Origin: Bemisia tabaci
Lineage: Eukaryota > Arthropoda > Insecta > Hemiptera > Aleyrodidae
Direction: 5' to 3'
Assembly: GCF_918797505.1 (NCBI RefSeq)
Contig: NC_092794.1
Span: forward strand, 29,146,218 to 29,210,217
Length of the DNA stretch: 64,000 nucleotides
Shown piece by piece: positions 11,527-23,766 of the stretch (within the stretch, counting starts at the first letter, position 1; every line of letters starts with the position of its first letter). Under the pieces are notes generated by a model. That model was given only the letters and a program-made list of their open reading frames with translations. It did not search any database and had not been told where the DNA came from. The translations under genes were made by a program, and so were the position numbers.

Positions 11527-13038
11527 AAAAGCACAGAGTGAACAGAGTTTCGAGATCACCCAAGGGGACACCCATACCAGAGCATTTCTTTTTCCATTCT
11601 TTTAGCACGCACTCGAGATAAATTTTAAATAATGTTGGCGACAAACAACATCCCTGTTTTAAACCCTTAGTCACATAAAATCCCGCTGACAACCCCCCAT
11701 GGCACTTAACTTTGGTAAAACTCCCATTATAAAATCGCTTAACAGCGTCAATCAACCCCCCGTTAAAATTCGATTTTTCCAAGGCCTCCCAAAGTTTCAC
11801 CAACGGCACGCTGTCATACGCCTTCTGGAGATCCACAAAAATTAAATGCAGTTCCTGAGCTACGGCCATTTTCTTCTCAATGACCTGGACAATAACAAAG
11901 AGGTGATCTATCGTAGACCTGCCAGCTCTAAAACCAGCCTGCTCCTCTGCTTCGTGATCCTGCCATTCGTCCTCGATCTTCGCTTTCAGTATCTTCCCGT
12001 ACACTTTGCTTATTGTCCCGGTCACTGAGAGCCCCCGGTAGTTGTTACAGTCGTCCTTCCTTCCCTTCTTTTTGTAGATGGCCTTGATCCAAGACTCCTT
12101 CCACTCCCTTGGTACCTCGTCACCCCTGATGCATTGTTGCATCAGTTTTCTGAGGCACTCAAAGAGCTTAGCAGTCCCGTACTTGACCAACTCGACAGGA
12201 ATCCCACCAGGACCCGGGGCTTTGCCATTAATTAGCTCTTTAACCGCTTTAATTATGTCACAAGTGTGGATCTCCAAGTTGTTCATTCTTCCGTTGTCCG
12301 TGCTGTTGTCTCGAAACTCTGGGCGCCTTTCCGTCAAAAGATCTTTAAAATGATCCTCCAGTTTTTTAAGTGATATCGGAGAAACGATGTCGCGCTTCAT
12401 GTCTCTACGTAAACCTTTAATTAACTTCCAGCTCTCAGCACTTTTTCTCCCCCCTAGGTAGGTGTTAATTCTAGAGCAGTTGCTTTCCCAAGCTTCATTC
12501 TTCTTCCGTGTTATGAGGCTCCTAACTTTAGACTGAGCTTTCCTGTAAGCAACTTTATCTTCAGTCTTTTTAGACGACAGAAAAATAAGATGTTTTTGCC
12601 TCTTAAGATTTATCTCGTCTTCAATTTCTTCATCCCACCAGTAAGGATGCTGGTATTTATTACTGGTTTTGTGAACACCTAGGGCTTCTTTCGCTGCAGA
12701 GTGGATACAATCTTTGATGAACTGATATTGCTCTTCCGTGGTACCCGAGAGTCCATCCCCCAACTTCTCATCTAAGCGTTTCCGATACAGAGCCTTGACA
12801 CTAGGGTGCTCCAAACTTTCGATGTTATACCATACTTCATGATTTTGCGTTCCCTGACTCTGCTGTTGCTCAGGCATTGGCTCTTTATCTTTAATCCCTT
12901 TAACGGGAAACGCTATATCTGCTCGGAGGAAATGATGATCACTGCCGCAAGAGAGTCCCCTGCACACTCTAACTTGCTGCAATTTCAATTTAGTAGTGTG
13001 CTTTACAATTACATAATCGATGATGGATTTCAATCCTC
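11527..13038 (-). pseudogene. RTE endonuclease tail and reverse transcriptase
   Basis: The LINE-derived reading frame starts at TRGLKSIIDYVIVK, in the middle of the endonuclease domain, and includes the SDHHFL end-motif of AP endonucleases. Reverse transcriptase blocks follow in order: NGKAPGPGGIP, NYRGLSVTG, AGFRAGRSTIDH, FVDLQKAYDSV and QGCCLSPTLF. The frame is lost at 11527-11530, where four A on the plus strand (T on the coding strand) replace the three needed to read LCFADDQ. Residues upstream of TRGL in the open frame derive from the inserted element, not from the LINE. Confidence 0.92.
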
Positions 13039-13043
13039 GCGTT

Positions 13044-14583
13044 GCACAGTGGGACGAAATGGTGTCAAAACGGGACATTCGCACATTAGACGATAATTTT
13101 TCGCCGATCTTCTCAAATCTTGACATTTTCGATCTTTTTGGGGAAAAGAAATCCAATATTATGCTCAGTATTTGGTTCATAGTGACAATCCTGCCCAAAA
13201 AATGGTGTTGCCAAGTCTCTGTTTTAATCTATTTTATAAACAGATTACCATGATTATGGTAGAGATTAACGCGCGTGTCGTTTGCTTTTTTTCATTGAAA
13301 AAGAAAATGAATTCACTCATTCTGAAATTTAGAAATCCTTTTATTAAGAATAAACACCACCCCCACTATCTTCTTACCTAGATATCGCAAAAACCGCAGC
13401 GATATTTGACTATAGGGGAATGAGTTTACCAATGGGCAGATATTAAAGTTAATCCGAGTATCATAAACGAATAAGTTGCTCCCAAATATTATCATTCTTT
13501 GACACAGATGCTGTTTTTCCGGTTTTTTTTTCAAGGACTTTTCTTCTTCTGTTTTGGAGTGCCATTTTCTCAAATCCTGATTATAAGAAATATGCAACAG
13601 ACACTCAAAAGTTCTAATTTTGAGATGCCAAGGCAAAATTTCATACTTTAGAAACTCCGAGTTTCTTAGGGGTCTTTTCTGTACTTCTGAGATATCGTTC
13701 ATGAGAATGAGGATTTATTGCCACTTACTACATTGCAAATTTTCCCATCAAACATGATGGAATACAAATCATGGGACATACTGTCAAACTGTCTACTTTG
13801 GTTGAAATTAAATTTTTAATTTCAGCCTCGATTCTAAGCACCGTTTCCATCACGACATCATCCGATTCTTTGCAAATTCAAAATAAAAAATCGGTCTACA
13901 AAAAAAGACAATAGCAATCAGTATCCTAGATATCAGATGAGCATTGCAGCAAGCTGATAAGCAACGCAGCTGCAGCGCGGCGGCCAGCAACGCAGCCCGT
14001 TGCACTCAACCTCAACCGTCAATTGGCCTGTGAAAGCGCTCGATTTTAAGCGAACCGCGCTCATGTTTTCCCTTGTAACTTCCAAAGTCGGAAGAAGTCG
14101 GATGAAAACTAATATGATTCTGAAAGCTAAGGATAAGTAGAATCTCGATTTGCAAACCGTTTCTTGGACAAGTCTGGACATTTTTTTAAAACTCTAATTG
14201 AAGTTTAAATTTTAGTTTTAAGACTAGTCGATTTTGAATTCACTCTCTGACCCCAGGAAGTAAAAAGTAATCATCACCAAAGACGTAAACGAATAGTCTA
14301 TGTTTGTATTCAATTGTTATAACAAAAAATTGCATTTAAAATCATCTCGGAAGCTAAAGGAGCAACTTTTGTATACGTGCGCATTTACCTCTTTTTTTCA
14401 TCTTTCCGAAACACGCGTTTCTCTACGCCTGTCATTTGAATATTCCTCAATTAAATCGTTAAAATCTTCGTTATTCTGGAAGTTTAGACCCTCCAGGTAA
14501 CTTCTACACCTTTGGTTCTTGCTTTTAATGATTTTCATTTTTACCGTGAATGTCCCGTTTCTGTAATGGCTCGTCCCAATGTG
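13044..14583. mobile_element. Transib-like non-autonomous DNA transposon inside the LINE
   Basis: The 1540-bp insertion has inverted ends. At 13044 it starts CACAGTGGGACGA, and read inward from 14583 it starts CACATTGGGACGA. Both are followed about 25 bases later by AACGGGACATTC. A 5-bp target duplication, CGTTG, flanks it at 13039-13043 and 14584-14588. Transib elements are known for termini beginning CACWRTG, related to the V(D)J heptamer CACAGTG, and for 5-bp duplications, and both fit. The only sizeable ORF (13702-13313, minus) shows no RAG1 or Transib core similarity, so the copy looks non-autonomous. Confidence 0.8.
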
Positions 14584-14588
14584 CGTTG

Positions 14589-15198
14589 GCTGGACCCAGG
14601 TATACTTATGGATGTCTTTGTGTTGAAAAAAGCCATTCAAAATTTTCATCTCAGTTTGAGAACAAATTGAGATGAGCCGATCACCGTTATCATTAACAGC
14701 ATTCTCCCCAAACGGTCCAACAACTTTACAGTTTACTCGTCGTCCCGTTCTGCTGTTCAAATCACCCATAAGAATGGCTTCCCTGCCAGCACCAACGTTC
14801 AGTATTTCATCATTCAGATCTTCGAAGAATTGGTCCTTACATGCGACAGTGGCATCATCATTTACACCGTATACTCCGAGCAGCGTGATCTTATGTCCGT
14901 ACAGGTTGAGGTTCATTTTGATAATGCGCTGGTTGACGGCCTCCCAAGTGCCCACGAACTTACGTAGGCTTCTCCGCAAAAGTATTGCTACTCCTTGCTG
15001 AGCACGCTGATCTTTGGCTACGCCGCTGTAGAATAGATCATAGTCACCGTAATTCTCTGACCCGTGCCCTTTTTTCTTGGTCTCAGTAAGAACAGCGACA
15101 TCCACTCCAAGTTTCTGAATCTCCGATATCACTTCCGGTAACTTATTTGAAATGCCTTGGACATTCCACGTCCCAAATACCAATGTCCGTTTTCTCAA
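14589..15198 (-). pseudogene. RTE AP-type endonuclease domain, N-terminal part
   Basis: Starts with MRKRTLVFGTWNVQGI, the conserved opening of apurinic-type LINE endonucleases. The acidic catalytic motif LTETKKKG, the YGV segment and the metal-binding motif MGDLNSRTG follow. The domain is interrupted after YTWVQPT by the Transib-like insertion; its missing end (IDYV, SDHH) lies in the 13038-11527 frame. The open frame continues about 60 codons into the insertion, and those residues are not LINE sequence. The product would nick the target DNA to prime reverse transcription. Confidence 0.9.
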
Positions 15199-15495
15199 TT
15201 TTTGTCGACGTGTCCGTTTAGTTCTAGTGGTACCGAGGCTTGTTACGTTAGGTCTTTGACAGTAAAACCTTTTACAAGTACCGGGGAGTCAGCCCGATGA
15301 CTCAACCCCCAACCTGGAGGACCAGGGTTTGATTTCGGAGTTGCCTCTCCTAGACAGGTTGCTTTCACTTCAGCTCAGAGCCCTGTCTGCCCTTCTAGCA
15401 GGTGGTTCATACGCCCAGAGGCCGGTGACCATCTCCACTGCCCCCTTTGAGGCAGGGGTTACCAGCTGGGGTCCGCAGGATTGCTAAACCTGAAA
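15199..15495 (-). repeat. 5' untranslated region of the RTE-like LINE
   Basis: GC-rich sequence upstream of the endonuclease start, including CAGCTGGTAACCCCTGCCTC (read on the minus strand). It lacks coding potential and contrasts with the AT-rich DNA beyond 15500, where the element seems to begin. The exact 5' boundary is not fixed because I did not find a target duplication. Confidence 0.55.
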
Positions 15496-15499
15496 ATAC

Positions 15500-16790
15500 A
15501 TTGTAAGTGATAAAAAAACCAGGTCGGTCGAACCATTTCACGTCACAAGTATGGCGGATCTTTTACCAAGTAAAAGTGACCGTTTCGAATGGGTAGGTTC
15601 CAAAAACAGCTTTTATTGAGTTTGAGAGGACATTTCAAGTTTTTTTAGTAAGTAGCGCCATCGTTCTTTCCGTGAAATTTGTCATAGGAATCAGGTATCA
15701 ATTTGCAAATCCCCGCACCTTGCAACAGGCCCATTGCTGGTATAAATGTTCGAGTGCTTAACATTTTCGGATTCAAGAAACTAAGGCATTATACTATGGA
15801 GTCAATTTCGTTTTAATAATATAACGGGATTTACTACCGGTGATTTAGCTATTATGGCCCCAGAATACTTTTAAAGCGCCTTCATGTTCCAGTATCTCGA
15901 CGGATTTTTTTTAATTTTTATTTATTTTTAGTCTTTTTTTTGGGGGGGGGGGGGGCTTTAACGACTCAAGAGACACTGTAATTGAAAACATAAAGAATTT
16001 TCGATTTGAACTTATAAAAAATGTTTAACTCGTTCAGGCACACCGTGTATTATTTGGAGTACTGCTGCTATTCGACCATTGTCTTCTGGTCAAAACTCTT
16101 ACAAGGAAGCCCCTTGCAAGAGGCGAATTTTTTGTAATTTCTCCCAATTTTTTCTCCGTCATATAATTGAATTGCTTGTCAAATTCTGAGGTAAATTATA
16201 TTTCATTGTAATTTATAGCTTTCTTTCTTCCCTTCATTTTATATTTTTTTTGGAGAAGTTTTGTTGATTTCTTCGGATTTTGAATACTGTAACTTCTCTT
16301 CTATTCGGCCGATTTTTATGAATGAGACCTCTGTTTATTCGTGTTGTAACGGAGAGTAAGGAAAAAATTGCTAAATACTCGCGAAACATTTTTTTTTTTG
16401 AAAATTGGACGAATCCTAGCGTGACGGTGAAATGGTTAATGAAGCTTAAGTAATAGGGTCCCGGCGGCCGCCGCGCAGGGAAACTGTCTACTGTTCCTCG
16501 AGACGCCGGCGCAGTGGTCTGGCGCGTGGGGAAAAGAGGGGTTACTGGATCCCTGTATGAGCCACGTTTAGCAAATGGTCTAATGAGTCTCGAGGCTCAT
16601 CACAGATTGCACTTACGGATGCCCTGGCTGGCCTTTGCTATCAGAGCAGTGGTACCAAATTTTGAAAAGCATAACCGGGGTGTAGAGATCTGTCAAAGCA
16701 ACGTTTTTAACAAAACGAAGCAGTGAAATTCTCATTCGAAGAGTGCTGAACTGCTCAGCCATCCTCGAATCAGTTCGTTTGCTACTGCTG
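15500..16790. other. Non-coding stretch with a weak inverted pair
   Basis: AACCATTTCAC at about 15532 and GTGAAATGGTT at about 16427 form a weak inverted pair, as in a degenerate DNA element. A G-run sits near 15943-15954 and a GC-rich patch at 16459-16520. No gene is recognised. Confidence 0.4.
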
Positions 16791-16794
16791 ATAT

Positions 16795-17991
16795 ACAGGG
16801 TGTCCCAAAAGTCCCTTCCACCCCCTCTAAAATTTTACCTGATTAATATTTTGAAACGAAACTTTGGGGATGTTCATCGATCAATGTTAGCTATTTTTGG
16901 GGCCCTCCGAAATTTTCGGGCTCCCTCGTGGGGAGAGGCTGCGGACCCCAACTTTTTTTTCAAATAGCAACCCCTATCTTGTGATACCATTCTCGAAAGA
17001 GCTTAAAAAACTAAGAATTTTGGCGCAAACCGCAGATCAATATCTTAATTTTTGACCGAGTTATAATAGGTCAAAGATCAAATTTGATCTTTTTTCAACA
17101 AATCATAACTCCGGTTCAAATTATCATAATGAAGAAAATAAAACGGAAAAATTTATCAAATTCTAAGCACCTTTAAGTAAAATTAACAGAAATTACTTCA
17201 AACCAATTTTAAGGGGGGTTTCGGACCCCAAATACGTCAATTCAAATGTCATTCAATTTTCCCGCGAAATAAGCCAATTTCCCCCAGATTTGCCTCCACA
17301 TTAGTTCAGTAAGGTCAAAATCAGTTCAACAATACGTTGGCAAGTCCTCAAATTTTGGGAAAAGTTAAAAAAAAATTAAACGGTCAAATTCAATCACCTT
17401 AAATTTCGTTTTTTTTTTAACTTTTCCTAAAATTTGAGGACTTGCCAACGTATTGTTGAACTGATTTTGACCTTACTGAACTAATGTGGAGGCAAATCTG
17501 GGGGAAATTGGCTTATTTCGCGGGAAAATTGAATAACCTTTGAATTGACGTATTTGGGGGTCCGAAACCCCCCTTAAAATTGGTTTGAAGTAATTTCTGT
17601 GATTTTTACTTAAAGGTGCTTACAATTTGATAAATTTTTCCGTTTTATTTTCTTCATTACGATAATTTGAACCGGAGTTATGATTTGTTGAAAAAAGATC
17701 AAATTTGACCTTTGACCTATTATAACTCGGTCGAAAATTAAGATATTGATCTGCGGTTTGCGCCAAAATTCTTAGTTTTTTAAGCTCTTTCGAGAGTGGT
17801 ATCACAAGATAGGGGTTGCTATTTGAAAAAAAAGTTGGGGTCCGCAGCCCCTCCCCACGGGGGAGCCCGAAAATTTCGGGGGGCCCCAAAAATAGCTAAC
17901 ATTGATCGATGAACATTCCCAAAGTTTCGTTTCAAAATATTAATCAGGTAAAATTTTAGAGGGGGTGCAAGGGACTTTTGGGACACCCTGT
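16795..17991. mobile_element. TA-flanked foldback element, nearly a full palindrome
   Basis: Starts CAGGGTGTCCCAAAAGTCC and ends with the inverse; TA sits on each side (16793-16794, 17992-17993). Two arms of about 580 bp meet at a centre near 17390, so almost the whole element can fold on itself. TA duplication and CAGGGTGTCC-type ends suggest mobilisation by a Tc1/mariner-like transposase, though no transposase is encoded. Related copies lie at 44443-45407 (same family), 40535-41588 and 42773-43709 (similar ends, different interiors). Confidence 0.82.
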
Positions 17992-18394
17992 ATGCATATT
18001 TTAAATTAGCGCGGAGCATTCTTCGTTTTTTTTTTTTTTTAAAAAAAACCAAGTATTGTAGACTCTTGGTATTCATTGCACTTAAACTAGAAAGCCCCAG
18101 AATGACAAACAAATTTAAATCATAATCATTGACGGATTAGTAAACTTTTTACACGCTTTGGAAAATCTCAGAAGTTCGCGACAGTCACTTTCCGGTAAGG
18201 AACTAAGGGTATCGAGCGGAGGGTCAAAACGATCGCAAAGGCGGTATACTACGTATACGCGCCAAAAGTCTAAAGGAAAATTTACTAACAGAAAAAATAT
18301 CAACATGGATCACAAAAATTAATAAGGCCACAAAGGCAAGAATAAGGAAATCGTCTTTGAACATATCTATGGATTAACACATACAATAATAAGA

Positions 18395-18632
18395 CGCCAA
18401 CCGAACGTTTCCGACTTCCTCCGAATATATACTGAAAGTTCGGTGCGAATAACTGAATGATCGGTTTCCGTGACCTCAAAAGTTCGGTAAAACCTTACCA
18501 AACTCGGTTGATCGTGTGTTCCAAACGCCGTAATGCCGTTCGGTTCACAAAACCCAACAGGTACCTACTTAGGTTTGTGCCACCGAACAACCGTATACCG
18601 AAGGGTTCCGTAAAAATCACCGAACTTTTTTT
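18395..18632. repeat. Repeat with recurring TTCGGT motifs, copy 1
   Basis: Short, irregularly spaced, partly inverted motifs such as AAAGTTCGGT and ACCGAAC recur about ten times and end in CCGAACTTTTTTTTTCAGTG. A second, diverged array of the same motifs is at 43975-44250. Confidence 0.55.
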
Positions 18633-18644
18633 TTTCAGTGCAAC

Positions 18645-18970
18645 GATATCAGTATGTTCCCATGATGGGACCAACAGATACCATCTTTACATCAACTCTG
18701 TATCTTGATGGTAAGAAAGTCCAAATTGGTATCATCATGTTACCATATTTGTGCAATGTTGTCAACAACTTTTTTTTTAAAATCATGTTTATATCATATT
18801 GGGACTTGCCGTATTGCTAGCATGTTGGTATCATGTGGGTATCATGTTGGTCTTTTACCCCAAGTTGATATCACGCTGATACCATGTTGACATCATCTTG
18901 ATACCAACATGGACGTTTTAGACCCTGTTGGTAACAACCGGGTCTCAACATGTTACCAACATGATTCGAT
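18645..18970. repeat. Array of ATGTTGGTATCA-like motifs
   Basis: The words CATGTTGGTATCA, CATGTTGATATCA and GATACCAACATG recur in both orientations, giving a 14-16 bp irregular period. A shorter array of the same words occurs at about 49808-49925. Confidence 0.6.
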
Positions 18971-19735
18971 TCGCTTTTTTAATTTGCCATTTTACTTTAC
19001 ATTTGATTTTATTAACATTATTTTCTGCTATCTTTTATACGAACTGTATATGCTGAAGAGGGGGTCAAGCTTTGGAGAGGAACCATAATGTAAACCCTTA
19101 CGTATAAATTTTATGTTCTTACCAATGAGTGTGTAATGATATGTTTACCTCCTAACCATATTTCTAGTGTAAAGTCTAAGGAATAATTTTGCTGTAGGTC
19201 ATTTGGCAAGATTTCAATGAACATATAAATCCGCTGTTCTTTCCTAGCAAGGCAGATTTTCGCGGCCTCATGTCTGTTGGTTCTAGCGGCGCGGCGCCTC
19301 TTCATCTTGGTCCGAAGCAGATTTGAGGAGTTAATCTCGTAGGTCCTTCAAAGACTCTATTTCTGCATCCTCAGAGGCAGCTTCTTTTCAGAATATCCGC
19401 GCTTTCATGAGATTTTGCCGAGAGAAGCTAGAAACGGTATTCCGAGTATTCGTCAGATGAATAAAACTAGTTCCGATTTGTTTTCCTTACATATCATGAA
19501 TTGAATCTTTTGAGCTCATCTCAGGGGAAAACGAATAGAAAGGAGTAAACATTAATCTAAAAAATTACAAACGTCTGTAAAGCGAATCCACCTAAGTGCC
19601 CTGGTAAAAATAAGCCATAAAGGCGATAGAGAAATCTTATGGCCGTCTGTTGGATTTTCTATAGCTTTTATAGCTGGCGATAGGATTTTCTTATCGCCCT
19701 TATGGCCGGCGATAAAAAGCTCTATCGCCACGAAT

Positions 19736-19985
19736 GGCCGACGATAGAAGGCTCAATCGCCGGCTATAGCCACGAATGGCCGGCGATGGAACGTTCAACC
19801 GCCGGCTATAGCCACGAATGGCCAGCGATAGAACGTTCAATCGCCGGCTATAGCCACGTATGGCTGGCGAGAGAAAGTTCTACAGCCGGCGATACGCGAT
19901 AGAAAGTTCTACAGCCAGCGATAGCCACGAATGGCCGCGATAGAACGTTCTGCAGCCGGCGTTAGCCGTGAATAGTCAGCGATAG
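19736..19985. repeat. 42-bp minisatellite
   Basis: About six units of 42 bp, for example GGCCGACGATAGAAGGCTCA continuing to GCCACGAAT. The first three are highly similar and the later ones rearranged. The unit is rich in CGATAG and GCCGGC words that are inverted relative to one another, so each unit can fold. Confidence 0.75.
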
Positions 19986-20464
19986 GACATTCAATAGCTG
20001 GCCACTTGTGGATAACGGCAATAACCATCCGCTGCCAAAACAGCCATCTGTAGCCGGTACCAGAATGTTCAGTATCCGGCGATTGGAAATACGCGTGTGC
20101 ACGAGGGGCAATTAAAAAAGTAATTTTTTTCGAAAATCATCATAAGCGCCAGTGAATCTATCCTGGTTTCTTTTCTAAAAATATTTTTCTTCAATTTTTT
20201 CTCAATAATTCTTACTTTTCCAAAATTTGATTTGATTTTGATTTTTTTTATTTGAATCGGCCATATACACTGTTAAAAATCGTTGATTCCGTCCAACGGA
20301 AAATCCGGATTGAGAATGAACAGGGGAGTGAGATTCAGCGCATAGGTGCTGAGATGTGTCGCATGAGTGCGCAAAGCACTCCGCACCGGAGCTTCAGTTG
20401 GGCCCTAAGTCACGCGCACCTAGGCTATCTCTCTCTCGCACTAGCGCTATATGCTGTCTCTTCT

Positions 20465-20960
20465 TCCCTTTAGGCCTACCAATCCAATGATGAAAATGAA
20501 AAATTTAAAGTTTAAATAAGTAAAATAATAGAATAGAATAGTGGAAATAATAGAGTAGCAGAAATAATAGAATTACAGAGACAACAGAAGAGAAATCAAA
20601 TAAAGTAAATTAAATATATGATAAAATGAAGTCAAAGACTAAATTGAAGTAAAAAATTAGAGGGAGCAAGGAGATGAAGTAAAAAAATGAGGTGAAGAAA
20701 AAATAAAGTATAAGGGAAGAAACTAAATGAGGTTAAAGAATAGAATGAATTTAAAAAGTAAACATGATGAAGTATTAAAATAAATTACAGTAAAAAATAA
20801 AACAAAATAAGGGAATAAGAAGTAAATAATTTAAGAAAAAAATGAAGTACTTGAAAAAATAAAATAGAGTGAAGAAAAAAATAGAGTCAGCAAGGAAATA
20901 AATCAAGTAAAACGATGAAATAAATTAAAAAAATATAGTAAAGTAAAAAGTAAAATAAAT
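20465..20960. repeat. Purine-rich low-complexity tract
   Basis: Almost 500 bp consists mainly of A with scattered G and T in AAATAAAGTAAA-like words. It has no reading frame. It lies in the middle of the CCC-ended element and could be an expanded A-rich tail or a DNA-bending region. Confidence 0.7.
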
Positions 20961-21048
20961 ACACGGACAAATCCAGGCAGATTGAAAATATCCTAGTTTC
21001 CCGTTCAAATCGACGTTAAATATCGGTTTTGCGTCACATGAAGGCAGC

Positions 21049-21120
21049 ATCTGGTATAGCTTAATGGTTAGGGTCTTCGGTTTGTGTTAGGCAGGTCCCG
21101 GGTTCAATCCCTAAGGTAGG
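21049..21120 (+). pseudogene. tRNA-like polymerase III module
   Basis: Contains an A-box-like TAGCTTAATGG at about 21057-21067 and a B-box GGTTCAATCC at 21101-21110, spaced as in a tRNA. The two ends cannot form an acceptor stem, so it is a tRNA-derived relic, not a working tRNA. It lies near the right end of the CCC-ended element. Confidence 0.55.
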
Positions 21121-21414
21121 TAAAAATGTCTAATCTTCAAAATCGGGTAAATTACGTCCCTGTAGTTTCATTATTATTATTTTTCATGGTTTCAAAATTT
21201 ATTTCCACAATTAACCCTTTTCCACCATCCCCTAGCTGCGAACCCCTACATTTTCTATAGCCGGCGATTGAGAATTCCTACAGCCAGCCATAGGAATTCT
21301 CAATCGCCGGTTATAGAAAATTCCTATCGCCAAAAGGCCATGTTTCAATTTACCATAGGATTTTTCCTATGGCCGGGCTATAGGTAATTTGTATGGCTTA
21401 TTTTTACTAGGGTG

Positions 21415-23766
21415 AGAAAAACTTCATTTAAAAATGCCGAACTTTGGTCCATAAATGTGACACACCGAAGTTAATGTGCCAGCTGATTTGATTTTGGACT
21501 TTTTTAACATGTTCATTATGTTCAGAGTGGAATTATGATGGAGAGGTATACCTACTAATTGATTTAATTCATACCCAGCTGTATGGTCCATTATCGCAAG
21601 GGATGCTATTATGATGCGTAATCGTCCTGGAGATGAACCACGAAACAGGGGCATACAGGTACACAGCGCTATAGGGAAACCCGCACATTCGAAGAAAGAT
21701 GAACACTGAAACACGCACGAAAGAAGCTCATGGCTGCTCTATTGTGCGATACGATTCGCATACCATTAGTGGCTATTCCAGAGGAAACTGCTATTTTCCC
21801 CACAGTTGGCAACCGTGGAAGGACTCGAGATCAGAGGGATGATCGATTGATATCTTCGGCGTAGCTCGCGCTAAGTATATTAAGCATCGCGTATGTAAAC
21901 TAAACATTCCGCTGAGTAGCTCGCAGAGTGGTGCGTGTGTCAACCGCCCCAGCAGCATAAACCATGTAAATCCATAGAAAACGCAATGAAGGTGCGCGGT
22001 TCTTGTTCAGCGCGAAAGTGTTACGGTCCTTCGCACCGGGGACAACCACGTAACTCTAAAGGAAATTCTATTTATGGATACGTGGCTCTTGCACGACGTA
22101 AGAGTATCCTTGCCTTGTTACGGTAACAGCGATAATTAGAGAGTGGGATCCCTGGGCATATCCAGCTTGGAGAAAACGTCGGATTCATCCCTCCCCCTCC
22201 TCTCACGCCACGTGGTGAAGGGGAAAATCCTTATTGGCTAATGGATGTTTTCACGTGTGCTTGCATCAGGTGTGGACCTATTCTCTCGTTGGTTACGTGT
22301 GAGCGATGAAGATTGATCATCGCTTTCTCATTATGCTCTATAATTTCCTTCGATTACCAAAGTTGGATAGCCCTAAATTAGTCTCCGAACACCAATCCAG
22401 ATTGGCGTTGATATTTGATCGGCTTAGTGCTGGTCAACTCTAACATTTCGTAGAGAAATTAGTTTCTTTTTGGGCAAATAGACTTTGATAGGCAAAGGAC
22501 CCTGCACACCTCTTATGGGAAAGTGCGACGGATCCTTAATGGGCCTGTTGCAAACTTTTGCTGGAGCAAAAATAAAAGTTGTTACTCATAGAATGTGTCT
22601 CAAAAATCACGATGGGCGCATCATGAAAGTCTGAAATGCACTCCTTACTTCACAATTTGCTTAAGAAATTTGCGTCTTTTCGAGCTTCTTGCCTCAAAAA
22701 CGATACCACGGCACAGGTGAACATTTTGTTACAGGAGTCATTTCATCCAACCCCTGCTCTCAAGGATACTACGCAATAGTCAACATAGCCGACGCCAATC
22801 TGTCAAAAATTATGTGACGGGACGATGATTTTAACCACCTATAATACCACCTAATATAATCGGCGTGTTTACATTCACATTTTTCTCGCTTTAATAGATA
22901 TTCACCTTGATTGACCTCGTGCTCTCCTCAACCTTCGCGCGGAAGTGTCGGCCATAGGCTTGTGACCGCGATCGCAGTAGCAGGTAAAAATCACTGTGAT
23001 TCTTGAGTAGCAGTGATCGATCACTGTGACTGGCGAGGAACACCTGTTATTCTGCTCTTTTTTTGGGCAGTTTTCATCAAAAGTTAGTCGCTGATAGTTA
23101 AACAGTGAGTAACCAAAACTTTAGTGTTAAACGGCGAAAAAAATTTATGAATGAGCTTGCTTATGGTTATCATAGTTACAGTTGGATACACTGCGATTGC
23201 GATAACGAAGCAAAAAGAGCAGTAGCAGTTTAACAGGAGCATGATAACAGTAGTGGCAGAGCAGGAGCAGAGTAGCATCATAGGGTGGATAGCCAATCAC
23301 GTGAAATCTCCGAATATTACAATGCATTGTGGGTAGTGACCAGAGACCTTGGACCAACTCGACCGCCATCGCCATTTTATGTTTTGGTTTTGTTCTGTCT
23401 TTCCTATCTATTTGTTTATAATCTGTCCTTTCTCCTTTGCAAACTGGTCTGACGTGTCATCAACAAAACCGTGTCGTGCATGTGAAATTTTCATTATTTC
23501 TCCTTTTTTAACCCTTTTAACCGATTGAAAATAATTGTGCTAATCTAGTTGAAAGTTCTAACATAGGTCAAGCCTTCCTTCAGTTCTACCGGTTTAATCG
23601 CCCACATCAATTACTCTTAATGTTTTGAATCCTTATCACCAAATTTTAGTGTCAAGCACTCCTAAAAAAGTCTAAATTTTGATTATCAATCTCGTTTTTC
23701 ACTCCAGGTGATTCATTCCGATTTTGTTTTCCTCCTTTTTTTGCACTAAACTTTTGTAGCAGTACC
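21415..23766. other. Upstream region of the TMEM214-like exon
   Basis: No protein-coding signal. A palindromic patch (GCAGTGATCGATCACTG) lies near 23010-23030. The last 400 bp before the start codon at 23767 are pyrimidine-rich and probably include the promoter, 5' untranslated sequence or an upstream intron. A clear TATA box or initiator cannot be assigned. Confidence 0.45.

Larger units (their letters stand above)
10745..15495 (-). mobile_element. RTE-like non-LTR retrotransposon, broken by an insertion
   Basis: Read on the minus strand, the element has a 5' region (about 15495-15199), an AP-type endonuclease, a reverse transcriptase, a C-terminal region and a short 3' tail. The tail ends in an AT dinucleotide run at about 10747-10760, and simple-repeat 3' ends are usual for RTE-type LINEs. 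Removing the 1540-bp insertion at 13044-14583 with one copy of its 5-bp target duplication restores a continuous reading frame across WVQPT and RGLKSI. One further frameshift breaks the FADD motif. The element is therefore inactive. Confidence 0.88.
19599..21412. mobile_element. CCC-ended element with dinucleotide target duplication, family 1
   Basis: Left end CCCTGGTAAAAATAAGCC; right end, read inward, CCCTAGTAAAAATAAGCC. TG flanks both sides (19597-19598 and 21413-21414). The interior holds a 42-bp minisatellite, a purine-rich tract and a tRNA-like module near the right end. The terminal quarter also has inverted GGCGAT/ATCGCC and CTATAGCC words, seen again at 21255-21330. No transposase is encoded. 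The dinucleotide duplication does not fit Tc1/mariner (TA), hAT (8 bp) or Mutator (8-10 bp). Confidence 0.75.

Noticed and set aside
13313..13702. 129-codon minus-strand ORF as a Transib transposase
   Set aside because: No recognisable catalytic motif or RAG1-core similarity; it is probably a chance frame inside a non-autonomous element.
16441..16740. SINE head in the GC-rich patch (GCAGTGGTCTGGCGCGTGG)
   Set aside because: An A-box-like word is present but no B-box follows at the right spacing.
18645..18970. Protein-coding ORFs over the ATGTTGGTATCA array
   Set aside because: Frames arise from the repeat; no domain and no conservation between units.
19736..19985. CRISPR array
   Set aside because: The 42-bp units are contiguous with no unique spacers; this is a minisatellite in a eukaryotic mobile element.
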